Assembly: GCA_017514645.1 (NCBI GenBank)
Contig: JAFWJP010000045.1
Span: forward strand, 1 to 8,328
DNA length: 8,328 nt
From: Solobacterium sp.
Lineage (GTDB): Bacteria > Bacillota_I > Bacilli_A > Erysipelotrichales > Erysipelotrichaceae
Direction: 5' to 3'
The notes below the pieces were generated by a model. The model saw only the letters and a list, made by a program, of their open reading frames with translations. It was not told the origin of the DNA and ran no database searches. Made by a program: the position numbers and the translations under genes. Shown piece after piece: positions 1-7,120 of this stretch (the first letter of the stretch is position 1; each line of letters begins with the position of its first letter).

Positions 1-312
1 ACGGGTGAGATCGAGATCGGCGGCATCGTTCTGAATGATCAGGAGAAGAAGGTAACGGTAGACGGCAGTGAAGTTTCACTGACGCCGGTGGAGTACGGGA
101 TCCTGCATCTGCTGATGAATCATCCGGGGAAGGTTTTCAGTTCAGCTGAGATCTACCGCAAGGTATGGCATGATGTTCCGATGGGAGCAGAAGGTACAGT
201 TGCCGTCCATATCCGCCATCTGAGGGAGAAGATCGAGATCAATCCATCGGATCCGCGTTATATCAAGGTCGTATGGGGCCAGGGTTACAGGATGGAGGCA
301 TATCATGTCTGA
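1..312 (+). CDS. Response regulator, OmpR/PhoB-type winged-helix DNA-binding domain (5' end cut by window)
   Basis: This is the C-terminal 103 residues of a two-component response regulator; the receiver domain lies upstream of the window. The reading frame is open from base 1 to a TGA at 310-312. The visible part is a complete OmpR/PhoB winged-helix output domain. It has the LTPVEYGILHLL start of the domain, the VFSSAEIYRKVW helix, the recognition helix around TVAVHIRHLREKI, and the wing VWGQGYRME at the end. Proteins of this family bind promoter DNA as dimers after phosphorylation by the partner kinase. The stop overlaps the start of the downstream histidine kinase (ATGTCTGA), the usual arrangement for a co-translated cognate pair. 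GTG 88 is inside the domain and is not a start. The family is certain; the target genes are unknown. Confidence 0.95.
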   Translation, partial: TGEIEIGGIVLNDQEKKVTVDGSEVSLTPVEYGILHLLMNHPGKVFSSAEIYRKVWHDVPMGAEGTVAVHIRHLREKIEINPSDPRYIKVVWGQGYRMEAYHV

Positions 313-2353
313 CAATGGATTGAAGAAAAACGGTTTTGCAAAGTTCATCTGTGCGCTGATATTCAGCATCTCGGCTGTGACGGGACTGCTTGGTGCAGCA
401 TTCCTGAGTGCAGCGGCGGATTTCGGGATGATCACGCAGGACGGCTATGATGAAGACGCGGACTATCTGGATTCCTATCATGTGAAATACAGTACCCGGA
501 ATACAGCACTGTATACTGTTGACGCCAATGTTCCTTTACTGCTGGAAGGCAGTATGGGAGATACCGATCCGGATTATCTGTACCGGATCACTGAGAGGGA
601 CGGCAATGAGATTTTCAGCAGTTTCGGGAAAGAGAACCCGGAGAATGTCTGGACCTACGAGATCGATGTCGACACCTACGAAAACAAGGATGGTGAACTG
701 GTCTACTGGCTGACCCGGTTTGCGGACAGTGGCAGCTTGGATACGGTCGAGCACAGCATATCAGGACCGGAGACCGGGAATATCGGAACGGACCGTATCT
801 TTACCGGAACAAAGCAGTATACCGTCGATATCGGTGTTGCGGAGCATCCGGATATTCATTCAGGACTCGGCAGACAGCTGTATGTCTTCAATGCAACGAA
901 AAAATATCTGCGGTGGTATGTGCCGGTGACCATAGTATCCGTACTGACTTTCCTGGCTTCGGCTGCGTTTACGATATGGTCTTCCGGGTGGAAGAAAGGC
1001 TTTGAGACACCGCAGAACAGCATCCTCGGCAGGGTTCCGTTCGACGTACTTACATTGATCCTCTGCGGTCTGTGCACCTGTGCCGCTGCCGGATTTTATG
1101 TATTGGGAGATTTCTTCGGTGTCCGTATGCTGGAAATGCCGTTCTGCGCGTATGCACTGGCTCTGATGGGGCTGTTTGCGCTGATGATCTGGATCTGGTT
1201 CAGTGAAATCATCACCCGGATCCGTACAGGGAGCCTGCTGAAGCACAATGTGATCACATACCTGATTGTATGGATGTGGAAACTGTGCAGGGATGTTCTG
1301 TCCTGGGTGTATCAGCATATGCTGGTGCCGGCAGGGAACCTGCTGAAGCAGTTCGGAAGGCTTCCGCTGGTCTGGAAAACGGCCTATCTGGGAATCATCT
1401 GCTATATCGCATTGCTTACAAGTCTGGAAGCGAACCGTACCTGGGGATTCCCGCTGTTTCTTCTGATTGCGGCAGCGCTGTTCATCATCGTCATGGGCCT
1501 GCGTTACTTCATCGGAATATCAACAGTATCGGATATGACGAAGAAGATCGCAGCAGGCGAGTATCCTGATGATCTGCCGGAACGTCTGAAAAAACTGCAC
1601 GCGGAACCGTTCCGCACGCAGATCAGCAGTCTGGCCGGTGTATCCTCGGGTCTGAAGAAAGCCGTGGATGAGGCAATGCGCAGCGAACATCTGAAGACCG
1701 AACTGATCACCAATGTATCGCACGATATCAAGACGCCGCTGACTTCGATCATCAATTACGCTGATCTGCTTCAGAAGGAACCTTCGGAAGAAGAACGGAA
1801 AGAATACACGGAGAGGATCTACAAGCAGAGTCTAAGGCTGAAAAAACTGACTGAGGATCTCGTGGAAGCCTCCAAGGCATCCACCGGGAATATCAGCGCT
1901 GATCTGTCACCGGTCTATGTCCGTGAGATCATTGAGCAGTCGCTGGCGGAATACGATGAGAAGTTCAGCCTGATGTCGCTGGAGGTCATAACGGAGGCAG
2001 ACAAGGATCTGAAAGCGATGGCGGACGGCAGGCTGCTGTGGCGGGTTATGAGCAATCTGCTGAGCAATGTGTCCAAGTATGCTCTGCCCGGCACGAGAGT
2101 CTATATCGATGCTGTACCGGCAGATGGCGGTAATGTCCGCATCACCATCCGGAACATCTCTGCTGAGCCGCTGAATATCTCATCAGAGGAGCTGAAGGAA
2201 CGTTTTGTCAGGGGTGATTCCTCCAGGCATACGGAGGGAAGCGGGCTTGGTCTGAACATTGCGGAAAGCCTGGTGCACTTGATGAACGGACAGCTGAACA
2301 TCATCATTGACGGTGACCTGTTCAAGTGTGAAATACTTCTGCCAAGGGTATAG
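305..2353 (+). CDS. Sensor histidine kinase, six predicted membrane segments, VanS-like catalytic core
   Basis: This is the membrane sensor kinase partner of the regulator just upstream. The start is ATG 305, preceded by TGGAGG at 293-298 with 6-base spacing and overlapping the regulator stop. A first membrane helix (about residues 11-35) is followed by an extracytoplasmic domain of roughly 160 residues. Further hydrophobic helices lie at about 203-225, 248-270, 280-302, 360-375 and 382-403, then a HAMP-like linker. The H-box NVSHDIKTPLTS carries the phospho-accepting His473. The N-box centres on SNLLSN (Asn588), the F-box is ERFVRGDSSR, and the G2 box is GSGLGLN (about 645-650). The usual G1 Asp-x-Gly is absent: that position reads RNISAEPLN. 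As I recall, this variant is common in a large clostridial kinase family, so the enzyme is probably active. The signal sensed is unknown. Confidence 0.93.
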   Translation: MSDNGLKKNGFAKFICALIFSISAVTGLLGAAFLSAAADFGMITQDGYDEDADYLDSYHVKYSTRNTALYTVDANVPLLLEGSMGDTDPDYLYRITERDGNEIFSSFGKENPENVWTYEIDVDTYENKDGELVYWLTRFADSGSLDTVEHSISGPETGNIGTDRIFTGTKQYTVDIGVAEHPDIHSGLGRQLYVFNATKKYLRWYVPVTIVSVLTFLASAAFTIWSSGWKKGFETPQNSILGRVPFDVLTLILCGLCTCAAAGFYVLGDFFGVRMLEMPFCAYALALMGLFALMIWIWFSEIITRIRTGSLLKHNVITYLIVWMWKLCRDVLSWVYQHMLVPAGNLLKQFGRLPLVWKTAYLGIICYIALLTSLEANRTWGFPLFLLIAAALFIIVMGLRYFIGISTVSDMTKKIAAGEYPDDLPERLKKLHAEPFRTQISSLAGVSSGLKKAVDEAMRSEHLKTELITNVSHDIKTPLTSIINYADLLQKEPSEEERKEYTERIYKQSLRLKKLTEDLVEASKASTGNISADLSPVYVREIIEQSLAEYDEKFSLMSLEVITEADKDLKAMADGRLLWRVMSNLLSNVSKYALPGTRVYIDAVPADGGNVRITIRNISAEPLNISSEELKERFVRGDSSRHTEGSGLGLNIAESLVHLMNGQLNIIIDGDLFKCEILLPRV

Positions 2354-2360
2354 GAATGAT

Positions 2361-2389
2361 TTGAATGATACAGAGAATCTCTGTATCAT
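2361..2389 (+). promoter_or_regulatory. Possible sigma-A promoter overlapping the terminator stem
   Basis: TTGAAT (2361-2366, four of six to TTGACA) and TATCAT (2384-2389, five of six to TATAAT) are separated by 17 bases, the ideal spacing. The start point would be near 2396, giving the alkyltransferase mRNA a leader of under 20 bases. This is the only plausible promoter in the 59-base gap. Because the hexamers coincide with hairpin arms the match could be chance. Confidence 0.3.
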
Positions 2390-2395
2390 TTTATT
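2364..2395 (+). terminator. Intrinsic terminator of the regulator-kinase operon
   Basis: A perfect 12-bp inverted repeat (AATGATACAGAG at 2364-2375, CTCTGTATCATT at 2379-2390) with an AAT loop is followed by TTATT. It begins 10 bases after the kinase stop. The stem is A+T-rich and the T-tract is interrupted, so efficiency may be moderate, but position and symmetry fit a rho-independent terminator. Confidence 0.75.
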
Positions 2396-2412
2396 GATAA
2401 GAGGAAATGATG

Positions 2413-2931
2413 ATGTATTATGCGAGAACAATGGAAACACCGCTGTGCAGGCTGACAATCTGCAGTGATGGAACATCAATCGTCGGTGTCTGGATGGAAG
2501 GACAGAAGTATTTTGCGTCAACGCTGAAGGAAACTCCGTCTGAAGAAGCACGGCCGGAACTGGAACAGGCAGCTGACTGGCTGAACCGGTATTTCCGGGG
2601 TGAACGTCCGCGGATCGATGAACTGAAACTGGATCCGGCAGGCAGTCCGTTCAGGAAGAAGATCTGGCAGATCCTCTGCTCCATCCCGTACGGCAGAACC
2701 ATGACATACGGAGAGATCGCAGAAGCTGCCGGATGCCGTTCAGCCCAGGCTGTCGGCGGTGCAGTCGGTCATAATCCGATCTCCATTATCATTCCCTGTC
2801 ACCGTGTCGTTGGCTCAGACGGCAGCCTGACAGGATATGCCGGCGGGATCCGGCTGAAAACAGCGCTGCTGGAACATGAAGGCGCTGATATGTCACAATT
2901 CTATGTTCCTGAGAAAGGTACGGCTCTGTAA
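2413..2931 (+). CDS. ogt: Methylated-DNA--[protein]-cysteine S-methyltransferase (O6-alkylguanine-DNA alkyltransferase)
   Basis: This suicide DNA-repair protein transfers the alkyl group from O6-alkylguanine (and O4-alkylthymine) to its own active-site cysteine. The signature IIIPCHRVVG contains the acceptor Cys129 (numbered from ATG 2413). Upstream lies the DNA-binding helix-turn-helix TYGEIAEAAG...SAQAVGGAVGHNP, and downstream the substrate-pocket segment LTGYAGGIRLKTALLEHEG. The arginine-finger position is Gln (SAQAVG), which I recall as common in Bacillota members. Three ATG codons run in tandem at 2407, 2410 and 2413. The ribosome binding site AGAGG (2400-2404) is 2, 5 and 8 bases from them, so 2413 (172 residues) is preferred over 2407 (174). 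The TAA at 2929-2931 is 3 bases before the next gene. Length and motifs are normal for the family and the gene looks intact. Confidence 0.95.
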   Translation: MYYARTMETPLCRLTICSDGTSIVGVWMEGQKYFASTLKETPSEEARPELEQAADWLNRYFRGERPRIDELKLDPAGSPFRKKIWQILCSIPYGRTMTYGEIAEAAGCRSAQAVGGAVGHNPISIIIPCHRVVGSDGSLTGYAGGIRLKTALLEHEGADMSQFYVPEKGTAL

Positions 2932-2934
2932 TAT

Positions 2935-4875
2935 ATGGCTGTGAAACGGACAATGATCCTGCTTCTGGCTTGTCTTCTGGCCGGCTGTTCTTCCGAGCAT
3001 TATACGATCGTAAAAACCGGCGATACGGATGATGGCCTCTGGAATTACAGTGAGGTTGCAGCAGAACGACAGCCGGTCTTTGATCATGCCCCGTCCGGAG
3101 ACTACACGCTGTCTTTCTGGATCAGGCCCGTGAACAGTGAACCGGATGCGGTTGTACTGTTCGACGGGGATGAGGACCATTATTTCATGATCAGCAGCCG
3201 GGGATATGATGAGGGAAACCGGATGTTTACCGGGATATCCATGACATTCTGTGACGGAGAAGATATCCTGACTGTCTGCGGCGGACACGGACTGCCGACA
3301 AACCGCTGGAGTCTGATCACGCTGCGGTGCAAAGGGAACAAGACCCAGCTGTTCATGGATGAAGTTCTCTGCGCGGAAGCGGACCGCAGGGCAGATCTTC
3401 AGCAGCCGGTTTTCGGCGGAACGCCGCTGGGAATGAAAAGCGTTGCCGGAAAGATCAGTGATATCCGGCTGACGAATTCTCTGACCGAAGATCCTGCGGA
3501 AGCATATATACTGCAGAAGCCAAGAGTTCTTCTGGATCTTCTGGAGTATCCGGATCAGGATCATCTGCGCAGAAGTCTCTGGTTTGACAGCGTAGAGATC
3601 GAAGGCGAACCTGTACAGTTTACCGTCGAAAGCAACGAGACGATGAATTATCTTGGTACATTGGTGAAAACGGATGAAGATGCCGACGTGACTGTGCACG
3701 CAAGGATGGACATCCATGACGTGTCGGCGGAAAAGACCTTTATCTTCCATGTTGAAGGGGATCGTCCGGAAGTTCTGTTCAAAGAGGATTGCGACGGTCT
3801 TGACCGGATGATCGACGGTGTTGTATTCAGCAGAACGGCACTGCCCTCAGCAATCGGCAGCACGCAAATCACCTACAGCGTTTCGGACGGAGCACATCTG
3901 GAAGGTACAGTTCTGGTCAAGGATGCTGAGGAGGAGAGACTGCCGGTGACCCTGAAAGCCTCTCTGGACGGCTATGGACTGCAGGCGGAAAAGACCTATG
4001 ACATCATTCTGCTGGATAAGGCATACGGGTATGTAATGAGTTATTTCAATGGTGAACCGGGAGAGGAAACGGGATATACCGCAATCAGTACCGACGGACT
4101 GAACTGGGAAAAGACCGGTGGTGATCCGCTGGAGGGATTCTCCGGCTATTCTGTCAGGGATCCGCATATCAACAGACGAAGTGACGGGGGATTTGTGGTG
4201 ACTGCGACAGCTTCCGGGGATACGCCGTTCATTCTGCTGTGGGATTCCGAAGATCTCTGCAGCTGGGAGAATGCCCGGGCTGCCATGGTCGGTTATCCGG
4301 ATCCCGGTATCTATATGAGCGGTACAAAGGCCTGGGCACCGGACCTGTACTACGATAATGAAAATGATCTGTACTGGGTCTATTTCTCTGATCCCGGACA
4401 GGACAGGGGGCCGATCTACTGTGTGACTTCCCATGATCTTCAGACATTCTCTTATCCGCAGATCTTCTTTGATCCGCAGTATCCGGTCATTGATGCGTCA
4501 TTGTTCGCTATGGACGGTAAGTACTGGATGATCTACAAGGATGAGCGCAAGGCTGCCCAGACCGTTTACAGTGCATCAACAGAGGTCCTGGGAAGCCGCA
4601 TCTTCCGTACCTATGACTATAAGCACCTGATCCTGGAACGGGCGGTGGAAGGACCGATCGTCTTCCGCGATATACATGACGGGAGATGGCATATCTATCT
4701 GGATCATTTCTCGGAACATACATTCCTTGCAGGAACGTTCAGCGGCCTGGACTATGAGCATACGGTTGACTGGTCGGATACATCGCTGCTGCACCTGCCG
4801 GAGGATGATGTGCGCCATGGCTCAGTGATTCCGGTCACGGAAAAAGAATACGAACGGCTGAGGAATCAGGACTGA
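2935..4875 (+). CDS. Secreted lipoprotein glycoside hydrolase: LamG-like domain, Ig-like modules, GH43-type propeller
   Basis: This is a 646-residue surface lipoprotein probably acting on arabinose-, xylose- or related furanose-containing glycans. The N-terminus is a lipoprotein signal (K4, R5, hydrophobic core, lipobox LLAGC, lipidated Cys18). Residues about 57-185 look like a concanavalin/LamG jelly roll (YTLSFWIRP, NRWSLITLR, GKISDIRL). About 198-276 and 290-360 resemble atrophied bacterial Ig-like modules that often precede GH43 domains. From about 365 to the end is a GH43-like five-bladed propeller. Candidate catalytic residues are Asp409 in VRDPHI (base), Asp520 in IDASLF (pKa modulator) and Glu572 in VEGPIVF (acid); WAPDL (467-471) and RHGS with His628 are further family motifs. 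ATG 2935 lacks a close Shine-Dalgarno (AAAGG is 16 bases away), so translation may be coupled to the alkyltransferase. Substrate is not determinable; no transporter or other sugar gene is adjacent. Confidence 0.85.
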   Translation: MAVKRTMILLLACLLAGCSSEHYTIVKTGDTDDGLWNYSEVAAERQPVFDHAPSGDYTLSFWIRPVNSEPDAVVLFDGDEDHYFMISSRGYDEGNRMFTGISMTFCDGEDILTVCGGHGLPTNRWSLITLRCKGNKTQLFMDEVLCAEADRRADLQQPVFGGTPLGMKSVAGKISDIRLTNSLTEDPAEAYILQKPRVLLDLLEYPDQDHLRRSLWFDSVEIEGEPVQFTVESNETMNYLGTLVKTDEDADVTVHARMDIHDVSAEKTFIFHVEGDRPEVLFKEDCDGLDRMIDGVVFSRTALPSAIGSTQITYSVSDGAHLEGTVLVKDAEEERLPVTLKASLDGYGLQAEKTYDIILLDKAYGYVMSYFNGEPGEETGYTAISTDGLNWEKTGGDPLEGFSGYSVRDPHINRRSDGGFVVTATASGDTPFILLWDSEDLCSWENARAAMVGYPDPGIYMSGTKAWAPDLYYDNENDLYWVYFSDPGQDRGPIYCVTSHDLQTFSYPQIFFDPQYPVIDASLFAMDGKYWMIYKDERKAAQTVYSASTEVLGSRIFRTYDYKHLILERAVEGPIVFRDIHDGRWHIYLDHFSEHTFLAGTFSGLDYEHTVDWSDTSLLHLPEDDVRHGSVIPVTEKEYERLRNQD

Positions 4876-4882
4876 TTCAGCG

Positions 4883-4923
4883 AAAGATACAGTAGGAGGG
4901 AATACCATGCTGTATCTTTTTTT
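4883..4923 (+). promoter_or_regulatory. Hairpin plus T-tract enclosing the prepilin peptidase ribosome binding site and start codon
   Basis: AAAGATACAG (4883-4892) pairs perfectly with CTGTATCTTT (4910-4919). The 17-base loop (4893-4909) contains the whole ribosome binding site AGGAGGG (4894-4900) and ends exactly with the ATG at 4907-4909. The 3' arm runs into seven consecutive T (4917-4923). The layout is that of an intrinsic terminator for the upstream lipoprotein gene placed over the start of the next gene, or a translation-control hairpin. The stem is mostly A-T and the loop is large, so strength is uncertain. Confidence 0.55.
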
Positions 4924-5632
4924 ACGGTTCATGATCGGATCTGCATTGTTTTCGTTTGCCTGCTGTACAGCGGACCGCAGTCTGCGGAGTGAAAGCTTTG
5001 TGCGCGGCAGGTCACACTGTGATTCCTGCGGTCATGTACTGTCCTTCCGGGATATGATTCCGGTGCTGTCCTGGCTGCTGCGGAAAGGCAGGTGCCGCTG
5101 GTGCGGTGCACGGATTCCTGTACATGTTTTCGTATGGGAGGCGGCAGGAGGAATACTCTGCGTACTGATTCTGCAGTACGGTGAAGGTGTTCTGTTTCAC
5201 CGCTGGATGCTGTTTCTGTATGTTTCGGTATTGATGATCATGAGCAGGATTGACAGAAAGACCTGCAGGATCCCTGTGTTTCTGCAGTACTGGTCTGCTG
5301 TGCCGGTGGTGCTGGATGTGCTGATGGTACAGGATCATCCGGCAGAAAGCGTGTGCTGAGTCTTCGTGATTGCCGGGCTGGCACTGATAAACAGGATCCG
5401 GCCGGTGATGGGAAACGGAGATTTTAAACTGCTGGGTATTGGTGCGCTTCTGCTGGGGAAGCGGATCGTACCGGTGTTCGTATTGTCCATGTGGACAGGG
5501 ATCCCGGTCATCCTGATCCGCCGGTTCCGTGGTATCCGTTCCGGGCGTCTGCCGTACGTTCCGCTGTATACATGCGGTCTGCTGGTGGTGATGTTCGGGC
5601 TGGATCAGATACTCTTTGCGCTTGTTACATAG
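4907..5632 (+). pseudogene. Type IV prepilin peptidase (A24 family), interrupted by an in-frame TGA
   Basis: Prepilin peptidases are membrane aspartyl proteases that cleave, and often N-methylate, pseudopilin and pilin precursors for competence or type IV pili. The frame runs from ATG 4907 (AGGAGGG at 4894-4900, 6-base spacing) to TAG 5630-5632, 241 codons, with one internal stop: TGA at 5357-5359 (codon 151). Before it are the N-terminal membrane helix, the four-cysteine zinc-binding-type loop (Cys38, 41, 63, 66: CDSCG and CRWCG) and the first catalytic Asp116 (RIDRKTCRIP). After it, in the same frame, is the second catalytic motif GNGDFKLLG with Asp172 and the remaining helices. The 56-residue gap between the aspartates is normal, so only one base change separates this from an intact gene. 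Restart at GTG 5366 would lack a Shine-Dalgarno and the first Asp. No pilus or com genes are adjacent. A nonsense mutation or sequencing error is the simplest reading. Confidence 0.85.
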
Positions 5633-5673
5633 ATGCAAATGAAAAAAACGGCAGAAAAAAATGTAAATATTTT

Positions 5674-5726
5674 TTCGTCTAAATCAATTCGTAATAGTAT
5701 AATAATAGTATGTGTGTGTAAGGAGG
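5674..5726 (+). promoter_or_regulatory. Promoter region and ribosome binding site of the DUF349 gene
   Basis: A perfect -10 hexamer TATAAT lies at 5698-5703 in a very A+T-rich stretch. The best -35 at suitable spacing is poor (TTCGTC at 5674-5679, 18-base spacer). The A/T tracts just upstream (5642-5676) could act as an UP element. AAGGAGG at 5720-5726 with 8-base spacing fixes the start at ATG 5735. The frame is open further upstream to 5633, but that would place coding sequence through this promoter. Confidence 0.6.
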
Positions 5727-5734
5727 ATCAATCT

Positions 5735-7093
5735 ATGAAAAAGCCCGAATTTAACGACCAGTTTGCAAAAACGAGACTTCGTTCCCATAAAACATTCGGC
5801 GGTCGGACTGTGGATATCTACTATGGTGCGGTAGATGCCGAGGGCAATGCTTGTGCGCCGAGAGAGGATGCGGACGACGGTCACGGTGTCTGGAGCGGTA
5901 TCGAGATCAACGGTGATTACAGAATGTTTGTCTGGAAGCATTCTGCCGCGGAGGGCGGAGCCATAGAGTATGGTACGGAACACGGCGATCATGCCCTTGA
6001 GGATATGGAAAACGATATCCTTGCCAAAAGGGATCTCTGCCGTGAGGCTGAAGCAGTTGTACGCAGCTTCGGAAGTGATGATGAAAATGCGGTGAAGGGT
6101 CTGGAAGAGCGCTGGAATGCAATCGAGGACTGGGGTACACCGACAGAGGAAGTATTCCGCAAGCGCTTTGAGGCGACACTGAGCGGTGCTCAGGAACGTC
6201 TGGAGAGCACAAAGGCGAATAAGACACTGAAGGAAGAGATCATCCGCAAGGCAGAAGAACTGGCTGCGTCCACGGAGTGGAAGAAGACCAGGGAAGCTCT
6301 GCAGGAACTCCGCAGGGAAATGGGTGATATCGGTACAGCCGGCGAGAAGGCTGACGCAGAACTGAGAACACAGTTCAACAGAATCGAGCGCGGATTCCGC
6401 GAAAAGCAGAAGGAATTCTTCGCAACGATCGATGCCAGACGTGACGAAGCAGCAGCCAAGAAGAATGAAATCATTGAAAAGACTGCGGAACTGGTCAAGA
6501 ATCCTCAGAACTGGAAAGAAACCGGAGAAAAGCTCAACGAGATCTTCAATGAGTGGAAAGCAGCCGGAAGTGCCGGACATGAACTGGATGAAGAACTCTG
6601 GGCAAAGTTCAATGAACTTCGTCAGGGATTCAACAAGGCAAGACAGGCATGGTTCGATGAGCGCAACGCTGCATGGGCTGCCAGCATCGAGCTGAAGAAC
6701 AAGCTGATCGAAGAAGCAAAGGAACTCGCATCCAAGGGTAATTTCTCCAAGGAGATCACCGACCGGATGAAGGAACTGGATATCGAGTGGAAGACAGCAG
6801 GATATTCCGGAAAGAATGACAATGATCGTCTCTGGGATGCGTTCAAGGAGGCAAAGGAAGTCTTCTGGAGCGGAAAGAGGGCTGCTGCGGTCAAGCGGAT
6901 CCAGGGTGATGCAGAGCGCAAGCAGGCTGCACTGGATGCCTGTGTCAAGGAGATCGAAGACCTGGAATACCGTCTCTCCATCGCACCGAATGCAACGATT
7001 ACGGAAGACATCAATCGTCGTCTGTTCCTGAAGAACGACGAAAAAGCCGCACTCGAACGGGAACTGGAAGAACTGAAGAAAAGACTTGATTGA
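5735..7093 (+). CDS. DUF349-repeat coiled-coil protein
   Basis: This is a 452-residue, highly charged, mostly helical cytoplasmic protein with no signal peptide or membrane segment. Residues about 1-90 form a separate, apparently beta-rich N-terminal domain (GVWSGIEINGDYRMFVWKHS) that I do not recognise. Then come tandem DUF349-type three-helix repeats of about 78-80 residues. A divergent one lies at about 94-157 (LEERWNAIEDWGTPTEEVFRKRF), followed by clearer ones at about 163-241, 243-320 and 321-388. The last two show the hallmark pattern K..LIE.A.EL......W......L..EWK.AG...-..D..LW..F. The tail (391-452) is a predicted coiled coil ending in ELEELKKRLD. The molecular role of DUF349 proteins is unclear to me and I assign none. 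The gene has its own promoter region and strong ribosome binding site, suggesting good expression. Confidence 0.88.
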   Translation: MKKPEFNDQFAKTRLRSHKTFGGRTVDIYYGAVDAEGNACAPREDADDGHGVWSGIEINGDYRMFVWKHSAAEGGAIEYGTEHGDHALEDMENDILAKRDLCREAEAVVRSFGSDDENAVKGLEERWNAIEDWGTPTEEVFRKRFEATLSGAQERLESTKANKTLKEEIIRKAEELAASTEWKKTREALQELRREMGDIGTAGEKADAELRTQFNRIERGFREKQKEFFATIDARRDEAAAKKNEIIEKTAELVKNPQNWKETGEKLNEIFNEWKAAGSAGHELDEELWAKFNELRQGFNKARQAWFDERNAAWAASIELKNKLIEEAKELASKGNFSKEITDRMKELDIEWKTAGYSGKNDNDRLWDAFKEAKEVFWSGKRAAAVKRIQGDAERKQAALDACVKEIEDLEYRLSIAPNATITEDINRRLFLKNDEKAALERELEELKKRLD

Positions 7094-7097
7094 TCTG

Positions 7098-7120
7098 AAA
7101 GGGGCTGTAACAGTTGAAAG
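7098..7120 (+). repeat. Left terminal inverted repeat of the mini-element
   Basis: The outer 14 bases AAAGGGGCTGTAAC are identical to the outer 14 bases of the opposite end read on the other strand. The remaining 9 bases match at 6 positions, with differences at 15, 18 and 19 of the repeat. Confidence 0.75.

Noticed and set aside
2893..3750. 285-codon minus-strand frame opposite the lipoprotein gene
   Set aside because: It lacks a sensible start signal or any domain, and it overlaps a well-supported lipoprotein with a signal peptide and LamG-like motifs.
5357..5359. TGA read as tryptophan or selenocysteine
   Set aside because: The regulator, lipoprotein and DUF349 genes all end properly at TGA. 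I see no clear selenocysteine-insertion hairpin just downstream, and prepilin peptidases need no selenocysteine. A nonsense mutation is simpler.
5654..5677. GAAAAAA...TTTTTTC inverted repeat as a terminator for the peptidase gene
   Set aside because: The stem would be almost wholly A-T and weak, and the tracts are better explained as the A+T-rich upstream part of the next promoter.
5633..5734. Upstream extension of the DUF349 protein to ATG 5633
   Set aside because: The extension crosses the TATAAT box and the AAGGAGG site that serve ATG 5735, and its translation is low-complexity and A/T-driven.
5684..6580. Long minus-strand open frame opposite the DUF349 gene
   Set aside because: The plus strand shows clear repeat periodicity, a promoter and a ribosome binding site. 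The antisense translation has no recognisable domain and is a by-product of codon bias.
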